DNA from: Sulfurisoma sediminicola
GTDB lineage: Bacteria; Pseudomonadota; Gammaproteobacteria; Burkholderiales; Rhodocyclaceae
NCBI RefSeq assembly: GCF_003865015.1
Contig: NZ_BHVV01000008.1
Span: forward strand, 62,001-126,000
Length of the DNA stretch: 64,000 nucleotides
Direction: 5' to 3'
Notes under the pieces: model-generated
Seen by the model: only the letters and a program-made list of their open reading frames with translations
Database searches by the model: none
What the model was told of the DNA's origin: nothing
Part shown: in pieces, positions 43,168 through 51,361 of the stretch
Position numbering within the stretch: position 1 is the first letter of the stretch
How the letters are laid out: each line of letters opens with the position of its first letter
Translations under genes and position numbers: made by a program

Positions 43168-43872
43168 ATGAACGAGATCTCGGCGAGCCTCGGGCTCGCC
43201 GGCGAACTGATCGCGGCCGGCGACGCCAGGCTCGCCGCGATCGTGGGCCTGAGCCTGCGCGTGAGCCTGACGGCGACGCTGCTCTCCTGCGTGCTCGGCA
43301 TGCCGCTCGGCGCCCTGCTCTCGGTCGGGCGTTTCCCCGGCCGGCGCACGCTGATCGTGCTGACCAACGGCTTCATGGGCCTGCCGCCGGTCGTGGTCGG
43401 CCTCATCGTCTACCTGCTGCTGTCACGCGCCGGCCCGCTCGGATCCTTCGGCCTGCTGTTCACGCCGGCCGCGATGATCGTCGCCCAGACCGTGCTGATC
43501 ACGCCCATCATCGCCGCGCTGACGCGCCAGGTGATCGAGGACGAGTGGCGCGAATACCGCGAGCAGCTGCGCAGCCTCGGCGCGCGGCGGGTGCGCGTGG
43601 CCCGCACCCTGCTGTGGAACGCCCGCTTCTCGCTCACCACCGCCGCGCTGGCCGGCTTCGGCCGCGCCATCGCCGAGGTCGGCGCCGTGATGATCGTCGG
43701 CGGCAACATCGACGGCGTCACCCGCGTCATGACCACGACCATCGCGCTCGAAACGAGCAAGGGCGACCTGCCGCTGGCGCTGGCGCTCGGCGCGATACTC
43801 ATCGGCGTGGTGCTCGCGATCAACACCGGCGCCTACCTGTTCAAGCAGTGGGCGGAAAGGCGGTGGGGGTGA
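43168..43872 (+). CDS. tupB: Tungstate ABC transporter, permease
   Basis: 234 aa with about five to six membrane segments and the BPD permease motif EEA-like loop EYREQLRSLGARRVRVARTLLWNARFSL. The N-terminal part (LRVSLTATLLSCVLGMPLGALLS) and GFMGLPPVVVGLIVYLLLSRAGPLG are typical of TupB. Starts 6 bp after tupA and overlaps tupC by one base (TGATG). Confidence 0.93.
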   Translation: MNEISASLGLAGELIAAGDARLAAIVGLSLRVSLTATLLSCVLGMPLGALLSVGRFPGRRTLIVLTNGFMGLPPVVVGLIVYLLLSRAGPLGSFGLLFTPAAMIVAQTVLITPIIAALTRQVIEDEWREYREQLRSLGARRVRVARTLLWNARFSLTTAALAGFGRAIAEVGAVMIVGGNIDGVTRVMTTTIALETSKGDLPLALALGAILIGVVLAINTGAYLFKQWAERRWG

Positions 43873-44558
43873 TGGGCGGCTGGCTGCAGCTCGAGAACCT
43901 CGGCCTCACCGAGGGCGGCGTGCGCATCGTCGCCGACGTCACGCTGGAAATCGGCGCCGGCAGGACGGCGATCCTCGGCCCCAACGGCGCCGGCAAGAGC
44001 ACGCTGCTGCGGCTGATGCACGGGCTCCTGAAGCCGAGCGCCGGGCGCGTCGCCTGGCCGCAGCCGCTGAGCCAGGGCATGGTGTTCCAGCGGCCGGTGA
44101 TGCTGCGCAGCTCGGCGCTTGCCAACATCGAATACGGCCTCGCCCTGCGCGGTCACGCGCCGGACGAACGCCGCCGGCGCGCGCAAGCCGCGCTCGAGCG
44201 CGTCGGCCTGCCCGAGTTGGCCGGGCGCCAGGCCAAGCGCCTGTCCGGCGGCGAGCAGCAGCGCGTGGCGCTGGCCCGCGCCTGGGCGCTGGAACCGCAG
44301 GTGCTGTTCCTCGACGAGCCGACCGCCAGCCTCGACCCGCTGAGCAGCCGGGAAGTCGAGCGCATCGTCGGCGAGATCGCCGCCGCCGGCACGAAGATCG
44401 TGATGACCACGCACAACCTCGGCCAGGCCCGCCGCATGGCCGACGAGATCGTGTTCATCGAGGGCGGCCGCCTGCTCGAGCAGACGCCGGCCGCCGAATT
44501 CTTCCGCCAGCCGCGCACCGATGCGGCACGCGAATTCATCCGCGAGGAAATCGGCTGA
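43872..44558 (+). CDS. tupC: Tungstate ABC transporter, ATP-binding protein
   Basis: 228 aa. Walker A LGPNGAGKSTLLRL, Q-loop GMVFQRPVMLRSSALANIEYGL, signature LSGGEQQRVALARAWAL, Walker B VLFLDEPTASLDP and the switch histidine in MTTHNLGQARRM. It lacks the C-terminal TOBE extension of ModC, as usual for TupC. Overlaps tupB, so expression is coupled. Confidence 0.93.
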   Translation: MGGWLQLENLGLTEGGVRIVADVTLEIGAGRTAILGPNGAGKSTLLRLMHGLLKPSAGRVAWPQPLSQGMVFQRPVMLRSSALANIEYGLALRGHAPDERRRRAQAALERVGLPELAGRQAKRLSGGEQQRVALARAWALEPQVLFLDEPTASLDPLSSREVERIVGEIAAAGTKIVMTTHNLGQARRMADEIVFIEGGRLLEQTPAAEFFRQPRTDAAREFIREEIG

Positions 44559-44576
44559 GTTGCGGCGGCGCCTCTC

Positions 44577-45644
44577 TCAGTAGGGCGGCAAGGCGCGCCG
44601 GAAGCCATGCGCCAGCACGAGGACGATGAATCCGGCGTTGCGCAGCAGCAGGCCGGCGAGCGGCAAGCCGATATTGCCGCCGGCTGCCGAGCTGCCGGCG
44701 GCCTGCTCTGCCCTGAGGGCCAGTTGCTCCATCCAGCGCACAGTTCGCGGCCATTCGGCGAGATCGTCGAGCCATTTCGCGGGAATGCCCGCCTTGCCCG
44801 TGCCGGCGCCGATGATGCCGCCCAGCATCGCCGCCGTCGTATCCGTGTCGCCGCCGCAGCGGATGATCGCCTTCAAGGCGCGAGCGAAATCAGGCGAACT
44901 GGAGTGCCAGGCATGCAGCACCGCGGGAACGCTCTGATAGACATAGCCTGACACCCCGCCCGCACCGCCGATCCGCCGCACGAATTCCTCCGTCGGCTCC
45001 CCGCTGGCGACGCTGTCCCGAACGCGCAGCGCGAGGCCGACCAGTTCCCTCCCCGCCGCGTCGTGTTCCGCGAGCAGTCGCTCGAGGTCGGCGACGAAGG
45101 CCTCGAACGGCCGTCCCTGCATGGAGCAGCGCGCCGCCAGGGCGATTGCGAGGGCGCCGCATTCGGCTTTCGGGTCGGTATGCGTCAGGCGGGTGCTGGC
45201 ACGCACCAGACGCAGCAATCGCGGCTCGTCGCCGGCGCAGCAGACGCCCAGGATTGCGCTGCGCATCGCCGGCGCGTTGCCGGCGGAATGGACGCCCCGA
45301 AACCGTTCCGGCACGAACAGCCAGAGCTTGACGATGCCGCGCAGCGTGGCGAGCCCGATGCCCGCGGGCAGGCCGAGCAGCCACCAGCGCAGGCGCCAGG
45401 CGAAATCCCGCACGAATGCGATGTCGTCGCCGCCCGATGCCACGATCGCTTGGGCGACCATGCAGGCGTGCTCGGTGTCGTCGGAACAGAGGCCCTTGCC
45501 GAACAGCAGGTGGTAGCCGTCGAGCGACGGGAACATGCGCCGCTGGCGGCGCGCGGAAAGGCCTTCGCAGGCCAGGCCGAGCGCATCCCCGACGGCCGTG
45601 CCGAGGAGGCAGCCGACGGCCGCCCTCTCAGGCGCGATCGCCAT
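44577..45644 (-). CDS. ADP-ribosylglycohydrolase family protein
   Basis: 355 aa from the ATG at 45644. The family metal site is visible at both ends of the fold: CSDDTEHACMVAQAI near the N-terminus and RCGGDTDTTAAMLGGIIGAGTGKAGIP near the C-terminus; both supply the Asp/Thr ligands of the two magnesium ions. It removes ADP-ribose from a protein or small-molecule target. No nitrogenase or DraT gene is nearby, so the target is open. The C-terminus adds a hydrophobic stretch (LLLRNAGFIVLVLAHGF) that might attach it to the membrane. Its start overlaps the end of the PH-domain gene by 17 bp. Confidence 0.88.
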   Translation of the reverse strand: MAIAPERAAVGCLLGTAVGDALGLACEGLSARRQRRMFPSLDGYHLLFGKGLCSDDTEHACMVAQAIVASGGDDIAFVRDFAWRLRWWLLGLPAGIGLATLRGIVKLWLFVPERFRGVHSAGNAPAMRSAILGVCCAGDEPRLLRLVRASTRLTHTDPKAECGALAIALAARCSMQGRPFEAFVADLERLLAEHDAAGRELVGLALRVRDSVASGEPTEEFVRRIGGAGGVSGYVYQSVPAVLHAWHSSSPDFARALKAIIRCGGDTDTTAAMLGGIIGAGTGKAGIPAKWLDDLAEWPRTVRWMEQLALRAEQAAGSSAAGGNIGLPLAGLLLRNAGFIVLVLAHGFRRALPPY

Positions 45645-46158
45645 CCCGCACCACCCGCAAGTCGGCCAGCGCCGCGGAAACGGCCGTCCCAAGGGACTCG
45701 GCATCGGGGATCCTCGCCAGCTCGAAGCTGAGGAAGACGCCTTCGCCGAGGTCCTCGGGGGGCTGCACCAGCAGGAACACCGTGCCATAGCCGAGCCGGC
45801 GCTCGAGCGCACCTTGCTGCACCTTGAACGCCGCCAGGCGCTCGAGGTCGACGGAAAGCGGCCGCTGCCAGCGGGCTGCGGAAACGATGCGCCGGTCCGT
45901 CACGAGAATCGCCGGCGAGTGGACCATGTGCGCGGCGTAGCCGCCGACCAGCGGCAGCGCCGGCAGGACGCCGAGCCGGATGAATCCCGGCTCGACCACG
46001 GCGGAGAAAGCCGCCAGGGCGACGAAGATCGTGCCCAGGGTCAGGAGCATGCGCAGCGGCACGGCGCGCGGCCGCACCAGGTGACGCACGCTTTCGCCCG
46101 GCGCCAGCAGCCTTGCCGCATGTGCCGGCACCTTCCTGGCCATGGCTTGCGCTGACAT
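45628..46158 (-). CDS. Bacterial PH-domain (YdbS-like) membrane protein
   Basis: 176 aa. Two membrane segments (MLLTLGTIFVALAAFSAVV and a shorter one near LPLVGGYAAHMV) are followed by a PH-like domain (AILVTDRRIVSAARWQRPLSVDLERLAAFKVQQGALERRLGYGTVFLLV). The ATG at 46158 is supported by GGGAGAGG on the minus strand a few bases upstream. Function unknown; co-transcribed with the ADP-ribosylglycohydrolase gene. Confidence 0.75.
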   Translation of the reverse strand: MSAQAMARKVPAHAARLLAPGESVRHLVRPRAVPLRMLLTLGTIFVALAAFSAVVEPGFIRLGVLPALPLVGGYAAHMVHSPAILVTDRRIVSAARWQRPLSVDLERLAAFKVQQGALERRLGYGTVFLLVQPPEDLGEGVFLSFELARIPDAESLGTAVSAALADLRVVRDGDRA

Positions 46159-46196
46159 GCGCCTCTCCCAGGTTCGTGCGGCGCTTCCGTCGCGCC

Positions 46197-46221
46197 GAAT
46201 CGATTCGATTCTAGGCGAATC
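46197..46221. promoter_or_regulatory. GAATC/GATTC inverted-repeat cluster
   Basis: Within the 114-bp divergent region, GAATC (46197), GATTC (46202), GATTC (46207) and GAATC (46217) form two adjacent inverted repeats, the first a perfect 10-bp palindrome GAATCGATTC. A possible operator shared by the PH-domain gene and the secreted-protein gene. Confidence 0.35.
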
Positions 46222-46272
46222 ATCCTCCCGCGTGGTCGGTACGGACGTATTCATGGACAATGCGTGACCGCC

Positions 46273-46917
46273 ATGCGCTTCCTCCGCCATCTCCCGTCCT
46301 GCCTCATCGCGCTGTGCGTCGCGCCGGCCGGTGCCACAAGCAACGATCCGGACACCTGGTCGTCCGCCTGGCAACGCCATCTCGCGCCGCGCTGGGTCGC
46401 CGAACGCGACGGTGCGGCCGGCGCCGACAGGCTCTTCGTCATCGTCTGCGATCCGCAGCAGCCGGACAGCACTATACGCAGCATGGCGCAGCTGGCCGCG
46501 CTGCGGGAAGACTACCGCCGCAGCCCCCAGGCCTGGGAGGACGGCGATCGCAGCCGTTACACCTGCATTGCGGCGAATTCCTTCCGCCTCGAGGCGCCAG
46601 CGGGGCGGGCGGGACCGCCGCCGGCCGGCGAGGACGAGCTCGGCATCCGCGAAGGCTGGTACCGGATCGTCAGGCAGGACGCCGACGCGCAAATCGTGGC
46701 GCTGCGCTACCGCGACCTCGGAACGGGCATCTACGATTCCTCGTTCGTGTACGAAGTACGCAAGGACCGGGTGATCCCGCTGGAAAGCTGGGTCGTCGGC
46801 CGTGGGCTCATGCAGCTGCTGACCGGCGCGGCGATCGGCGTGCTGCTGCTCCTGCTGACCGCCGCTGCGGCCTACGGCCTGTTCCGCCGCACGAGATCCC
46901 GCCGCGCGCGGGACTGA
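46273..46917 (+). CDS. Secreted, C-terminally anchored protein of unknown function
   Basis: 214 aa from the ATG at 46273 (a GTG at 46264 is also possible). Signal peptide MRFLRHLPSCLIALCVAPAGA, a periplasmic domain of about 150 residues without recognisable family, and one C-terminal membrane segment (LTGAAIGVLLLLLTAAAAYGLF) with a basic tail. Two cysteines (in VIVCDPQQ and RYTCIAANS) could form a disulfide bond. Confidence 0.65.
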   Translation: MRFLRHLPSCLIALCVAPAGATSNDPDTWSSAWQRHLAPRWVAERDGAAGADRLFVIVCDPQQPDSTIRSMAQLAALREDYRRSPQAWEDGDRSRYTCIAANSFRLEAPAGRAGPPPAGEDELGIREGWYRIVRQDADAQIVALRYRDLGTGIYDSSFVYEVRKDRVIPLESWVVGRGLMQLLTGAAIGVLLLLLTAAAAYGLFRRTRSRRARD

Positions 46918-46950
46918 GAGCAGCCCGGCTGCGCCGTCGCGTCCGCGGCG

Positions 46951-47289
46951 TCAGAACTCTTCGAACGTCGACCGTTGGGGCGCGGTGAACTCGACCAGGA
47001 CGACATGGCCATCCGCCACCGCGCAGGTCAGGCTGTCGCGGAGGGTATCGCGCGCGTCGAGGTCCTTGCAGGCGCAGTAGGCCTCATAGTCGTACTCGTA
47101 TTCGATGCGCAGCTCCCGATCGCCGCGATTGGCGCCGACGACGCGCACGGCCTCGACCGTGGCCCGCGCGTAGGCCCACGACAGGTCGATGGCGAAGGCG
47201 TCCCGCAGCTTGTCGATGTGCGCGTTGAGGTAGGCGACCAGGGCGTCGCCGTCGATGTGGGCGGGGAGCGGAAGCGCGATGTCGGACAC
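46951..47289 (-). CDS. Small acidic protein downstream of the AOR gene
   Basis: 112 aa, no signal peptide. Acidic with a CACKDLDARD segment holding two cysteines. Starts 7 bp after the AOR-family gene stop and so is very likely co-transcribed; it could be an accessory protein of that enzyme (inference). No family recognised. Confidence 0.65.
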   Translation of the reverse strand: MSDIALPLPAHIDGDALVAYLNAHIDKLRDAFAIDLSWAYARATVEAVRVVGANRGDRELRIEYEYDYEAYCACKDLDARDTLRDSLTCAVADGHVVLVEFTAPQRSTFEEF

Positions 47290-47296
47290 GGCAGCC

Positions 47297-49363
47297 TCAG
47301 GGATTCTCGGGCACGTGGGCGCGCTCGCGCGCTGGCGTCATCAGCGTCGCGATCGAGTCCGGCCCGGCGGCGAACGCATGCTCCTGGCCCTGCTTGATCG
47401 CATGCCAGAAGACGAGTGCCGCCTCCTTCACCTCCGCGACATGCGCCAGGTCGTCGGGCCGGCCCATCGGCCCTTCGTGCGTCGACGGCACCAGCGCATG
47501 CTCGAGCTTGTCGTGGTCCAGCCAGTCGTTCAGCGGCTCGAGCGTAGCGCCGTCCTCGACCAGCCAGCGCATGTAGTTGGTGAGCATGTCGGCCATGCGC
47601 TCGGTCTCCCACGGCACGGCCTTGCCGGTCTCGAGCGCGTTGATCTGCCGCGCCAGCTCGAAGTGATGCGCCTTGAGGTCGGTGTCGAGGCCGAAATGGC
47701 CCCGGGTGATCTCGCCCGCCAGCGGTTCCGTCCATTGGCGATGGAAGCGGCACATGCCGAGGTTGTCGCTGACCAGTTCGTAGACCATGCGCTCGACGTT
47801 GCGCCGCCCGACTTCTTCGGGCGGCAGCACGTTGGGGCCGTAGAAGACGTAGTACTTGCCCATCAGCGGCATCGGGCTGCCCATGCCGGGCACGAAATAC
47901 TGGTTCGGCACCATGCAGCCGTCCGTTCCGCTCGCGAGGTAGACGGCGCGCTCGCCGGGGCGGGTATCCGGATGCTGCCGATTGAGCTCGCGCGCCGCCG
48001 CGCGGATGCCGCCGCGGAAGGCCGCGGCGCGCGGATCGGCGAGGATGGCGTCGATCAGCGCCATGGCGTAGCGGGCATTGAGCATGCTGTCGCCGACCAA
48101 CTCGAACTCGCCGCGCTCGGCCGTGAAGCGTTCGAAGCGCAGCGCCTCGCGCGGCGGGAAGCCGAAGTCGGCGGGTTCGATCAGCCGGTCGGCCACGCAT
48201 TCCATGATCCAGGCCAGCATGCCGCCGATCTGGATCGCGTCGAAGCCCAGCGCGTCGGCGTGATCGTTGAGCAGCTCGGCCGCGCGCTGGTCGAAGACGC
48301 CGACCTGGGGGCCGAGCGTGTGATAGGGCTCGTAGTCCTTCTTGTACTTGCCGTTCATCTTCTTGCAGGCCACCGAGCAGGGCTCGCCGCAGTGCTCGAA
48401 CTTCTTGTGGGCGATGGTCTCCTCGTTGAACTGCCTGAGGTAGTGATCGACGATGAAGGATTGGTGCTGTTTCAGGCGCTCCGCCTTGGGCGCGTACATT
48501 GAGCGGTAGTTGAAGCTCAGGATCTTGCTGCCCATCGAATGGTAGTTCGAGCCGAAGGTGCCGCCGGTGCCGGTCTTCGGGTCGAGCGCGTACTTGGCCG
48601 TCACCGCCTTGTCGATCTTGACCGCCCGGTCGCCGAAGTGCTCGACGAAGTAGGGATCGAAGTCCTTGATGGTCGTCTTGTGCGGCTCTTCCCAGTTGCC
48701 GCCGAAGATGCAGCCGACGATGTTGTGCTGCTGCAGCAGGCGGCTGCCCATGCCGCCGCGGCCGCACCAGTCGGCGACGGGGTTGAGGCCGCCCTTCTCC
48801 ACGGGGTTCGAGCCTATGGTGCCTTCGGGCGTCACGGCGCTGACCGGCCCGACGACGAAGGAGCGCACCCGCTTGGCCGGATATTCGCCGCCCCAACGGT
48901 CGAACAGCGCCTGCTGCAGGGCGAAGACGCCGAGCAGTTCGCTGCCGTCCGGGGCCTTGTAGCCCTGCCAGATCGCCTCGAAATCGTCGATCGGCTCGAG
49001 GCGCGCGCGCGGCCCGTCGCCGTCGTTGTTGAGCAGCAGGATGCTCGGCCGCTCGGCGCGCCCGGCGAGGCGCACGTAGTTGACGCCGACGTGCTTGAAG
49101 GCGAAGGCCGCCCCGCCCATCGAGGAGATGTAGAAGGTCTCCCACAGGGGGCTGTAGCCGCAGAACACCAGCCGCCGTGCACCGTGGATCGGCGAAGTGG
49201 CGAGCATGCCCTCGCCGAAGGTGAAGACGCCGCGATCCTCCTTGTAGGCGTACCAGCCGTGGTCGACCGGGCCGAGGATGCCGGCGTCGGGGGCGATGTC
49301 GTGCACGGCGTAGCCGAAGGGATGCAGGTCGATGCGCAGTTCGTTTTGCTTCAAAGAACCCAT
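47297..49363 (-). CDS. AOR-family tungsten-containing oxidoreductase
   Basis: 688 aa. The N-terminal domain (residues 1-210) has RIDLHPFGYAVHD and the pterin contact ISSMGGAAFAFKHVGVNYVRLAGRAERPSI. The [4Fe-4S] ligands appear as Cys325, Cys329 and Cys333 in HCGEPCSVACKK, with Cys483 in GTDGC a possible fourth. The spacing C-x3-C-x3-C is unlike the C-x2-C-x3-C of characterised archaeal AOR, so this is a divergent subgroup. Enzymes of this family use a tungsten bis-pterin cofactor, often to oxidise aldehydes or reduce acids or aromatic rings. No separate ferredoxin-like or flavin subunit is encoded beside it. tupABC lies 3 kb away and moeA/MOT1 5 kb away, fitting a tungsten enzyme. Confidence 0.88.
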   Translation of the reverse strand: MGSLKQNELRIDLHPFGYAVHDIAPDAGILGPVDHGWYAYKEDRGVFTFGEGMLATSPIHGARRLVFCGYSPLWETFYISSMGGAAFAFKHVGVNYVRLAGRAERPSILLLNNDGDGPRARLEPIDDFEAIWQGYKAPDGSELLGVFALQQALFDRWGGEYPAKRVRSFVVGPVSAVTPEGTIGSNPVEKGGLNPVADWCGRGGMGSRLLQQHNIVGCIFGGNWEEPHKTTIKDFDPYFVEHFGDRAVKIDKAVTAKYALDPKTGTGGTFGSNYHSMGSKILSFNYRSMYAPKAERLKQHQSFIVDHYLRQFNEETIAHKKFEHCGEPCSVACKKMNGKYKKDYEPYHTLGPQVGVFDQRAAELLNDHADALGFDAIQIGGMLAWIMECVADRLIEPADFGFPPREALRFERFTAERGEFELVGDSMLNARYAMALIDAILADPRAAAFRGGIRAAARELNRQHPDTRPGERAVYLASGTDGCMVPNQYFVPGMGSPMPLMGKYYVFYGPNVLPPEEVGRRNVERMVYELVSDNLGMCRFHRQWTEPLAGEITRGHFGLDTDLKAHHFELARQINALETGKAVPWETERMADMLTNYMRWLVEDGATLEPLNDWLDHDKLEHALVPSTHEGPMGRPDDLAHVAEVKEAALVFWHAIKQGQEHAFAAGPDSIATLMTPARERAHVPENP

Positions 49364-49529
49364 GATGAACGGTTTGCGTGGTGAGCCTCGAGGGGCGCCG
49401 ATTTTACGCCCGATGGCCGTCGGCGCCTGACAGCAAACTGAAAGGGTCGATGCCGCTGCCGCCTGTCGTGGCGGCCTCGCCGGCACGCCTGCCGTATCAT
49501 TGGCGCACCCGATCAACCGGACTCTCCCC

Positions 49530-50264
49530 ATGAGCAAGCTCTTCGGCTTCGGCGAAGCCATCCCCGGCTACGACGTTCCGGTCCTCAACGAGCGCGAGGT
49601 GCGGGCGGCGGCCGGCATCCTGTTCCTCTTCGCCCTCGTTTCCTTCCTGAACTCCTGGCTGATGGGCAACTTCCGCCTGACGCGGATATTCGTCATCGCC
49701 TTCCTCATCGACTTCACCATCCGCATCTTCATCAACCCGAAGTACTCGCCGAGCATGATCTTCGGCCGCCTCGCCGTGATCAATCAACAGCCGGAGTGGG
49801 CCGGCGCGCCGCAGAAGCGCTTCGCCTGGGCCGTCGGCTGGACGCTGGCAGTCGTGATGTTCTACCTGATCGTGATCGAGAACGTGGTCGGCCCGATCAA
49901 CCTGTTCGTCTGCCTCGCCTGCCTGACGCTGCTGTTCTTCGAGAGCGCCTTCGGCATCTGCCTCGCCTGCAAGATCTACAACCTGCTGCCGTCGCGGCAG
50001 GCGCAGCACTGCCCCGGCGGCGTCTGCGAGGTCTTCGTCCGCCATGAGAGCCAGAAGATCGGACCGATCCATGCCGCGATCGTCGTCGCCTTCCTCGGCA
50101 CCCTGGCCCTGGTCGCCGGGCGCTGGTTTCCGCCGCTCGAAGCGGTGCCCATGGCCGTCGCCCCCACGACAGCCGCCCCCACCGACCCGAAATGCACGCC
50201 GCCCGACTGGGCCGTGAAGATCGGCCACGCCGAGATGTGGAAACTGCACAACAACTGCAAATAG
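49530..50264 (+). CDS. DUF4395-type membrane protein
   Basis: 244 aa, four or so membrane segments (AGILFLFALVSFLNSWLM, IFVIAFLIDFTIRIFI, WTLAVVMFYLIVIENVVG, and INLFVCLACLTLLFFESAFGICLACKIYNLL). The last carries two CxxC-like pairs and a His/Cys-rich loop CPGGVCEVF follows. This matches the DUF4395 group, whose members are often found with thioredoxin-like proteins. The C-terminus ends in a soluble tail with a lone CTPP. A TATCAT -10-like hexamer lies at 49495-49500. Overlapping function with the next gene is likely. Confidence 0.7.
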   Translation: MSKLFGFGEAIPGYDVPVLNEREVRAAAGILFLFALVSFLNSWLMGNFRLTRIFVIAFLIDFTIRIFINPKYSPSMIFGRLAVINQQPEWAGAPQKRFAWAVGWTLAVVMFYLIVIENVVGPINLFVCLACLTLLFFESAFGICLACKIYNLLPSRQAQHCPGGVCEVFVRHESQKIGPIHAAIVVAFLGTLALVAGRWFPPLEAVPMAVAPTTAAPTDPKCTPPDWAVKIGHAEMWKLHNNCK

Positions 50265-50272
50265 GAAAACCG

Positions 50273-50695
50273 ATGACGACACGACGCCAATTCCTCGCCG
50301 CCGCGGCACTGGCCGCATCCGCCCTGACGCTCGCCGCCGGCCCGGCGCTCGCCGCCCCGCCGGTGGTGGAAATCGTCGCCATGGGGCATCCGCCGGTGAA
50401 GGCCGCGCTGCAACCCCTGCGCGACTGGCTGGCCGCGCAGGGCAGCAAGCTCCGCGTGGCGGAAATCGACATCGAGGGTGCGGAAGGCGCGAAGCGCATG
50501 CAGGCCGCCGGCCTCTCGGGCCACATTCCCGTGCTGATCCTGATCGACGGCAAGCACGCCTTCCGCCGCAAGGACGGCAGTCAGGTCGCCTTCGTCAATT
50601 TCCCCAACACGCCCGACACGCCGGCCGGCGCGCGCGGCAACTGGACGACCGCCGACGTGCAGGCCGTCGTGGCCGACCGCATCAAGGGCAAATGA
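50273..50695 (+). CDS. Exported thioredoxin-fold-like protein
   Basis: 140 aa. N-terminus TTRRQFLAAAALAASALTLAAGPALA looks like a Tat or Sec signal with a twin arginine. The mature part alternates strands and helices like a thioredoxin fold (VVEIVAMGHPPVKAALQPLRDWL ... LSGHIPVLILIDGKHAF) but has no CxxC pair, so it is not a dithiol oxidoreductase. Starts 8 bp after the DUF4395 gene. Confidence 0.65.
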   Translation: MTTRRQFLAAAALAASALTLAAGPALAAPPVVEIVAMGHPPVKAALQPLRDWLAAQGSKLRVAEIDIEGAEGAKRMQAAGLSGHIPVLILIDGKHAFRRKDGSQVAFVNFPNTPDTPAGARGNWTTADVQAVVADRIKGK

Positions 50696-50700
50696 GCGGC

Positions 50701-50728
50701 GGCGCCGTCCCGCCGGCGCCGAGTTTTT
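50701..50728 (+). terminator. Rho-independent terminator after the thioredoxin-like gene
   Basis: Perfect 7-bp stem GGCGCCG / CGGCGCC with a 6-nt loop, followed after three bases by TTTTT (50724-50728). It lies directly after the stop at 50695. Confidence 0.75.
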
Positions 50729-50731
50729 CGG

Positions 50732-50751
50732 GGAAAACCGAACGGTTTTCC
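50732..50751. terminator. Second inverted repeat between convergent genes
   Basis: GGAAAACCG and CGGTTTTCC are perfect 9-bp arms with AA between them. Because one arm carries four A and the other four T, it can act in both directions; it lies 10 bp before the end of the converging bacteriohemerythrin gene. Confidence 0.55.
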
Positions 50752-50761
50752 TGAGCGACGT

Positions 50762-51163
50762 CTACATCGCCCGAGAAAGATAGGAGCCCAAGCGCATATC
50801 GGCAGTGAAGATATGCTCCGTCAGCCAGCGCTCCAGAAATTCGATATGTTCGTCCGCCACGGGCTTGTCCCCCTGAAGGATCTCCCGCTTCAGTTCCTCG
50901 GCGCTCTTGATCAATTCCCGGTGCTCCGCCTTGTGTTCTTCAATTCCGGGATAGCGATGCTTCAGCATCAACCGCTCCTCGTGGCTGAAGTGCCAGACCG
51001 TGCAATTGATCAGCTCTTCCAATGTCGCCGCAAGATAATCCGGGGATTCCCCTTCCATGACTGCATGATTGAGGATATTGAAAATATTCACCAGCTTGCG
51101 GTGATCTTCATCGATCTCGCCGACCCCGACGCTCAGTATCTCGCTCCAAACTATATCTTTCAC
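50762..51163 (-). CDS. Bacteriohemerythrin
   Basis: 133 aa from GTG at 51163, preceded by AGGAG at a good distance. The di-iron ligands of the four-helix bundle are present: H/E pattern in GEIDEDHRKLVNIFNILNHAV, WHFSHEERLMLKH, EEHKAEHRELI and WLTEHIFTADMRLGSYL. The usual family start KDIVWSEILSVGVGEIDEDH supports this start. Binds oxygen (or NO) reversibly in the cytosol, suited to a microaerobic life or oxygen sensing. Confidence 0.93.
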   Translation of the reverse strand: MKDIVWSEILSVGVGEIDEDHRKLVNIFNILNHAVMEGESPDYLAATLEELINCTVWHFSHEERLMLKHRYPGIEEHKAEHRELIKSAEELKREILQGDKPVADEHIEFLERWLTEHIFTADMRLGSYLSRAM

Positions 51164-51361
51164 AACGCTTCTCCTGCCTGGAATGACAAACCCCGGGAGG
51201 GGGCTGAAAAACATGGGCCGCCCCGGCTTCGGAAGACATCTTCGAGCCGGTGAAAATGCCGATGTTCGAACTGTACCGGAAGAACGTCGTCCGCATGATC
51301 CGCCGATGTTTCGAATCGCGTGCGCGACGAGCCCGGTTGATTGCACAACGTTCCCGGCCGC

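Noticed and set aside
51332-51348. FNR-like sequence TTGATTGCACAAC near bacteriohemerythrin
   Set aside because: Only the left half-site fits; the right half does not match ATCAA at the required spacing.
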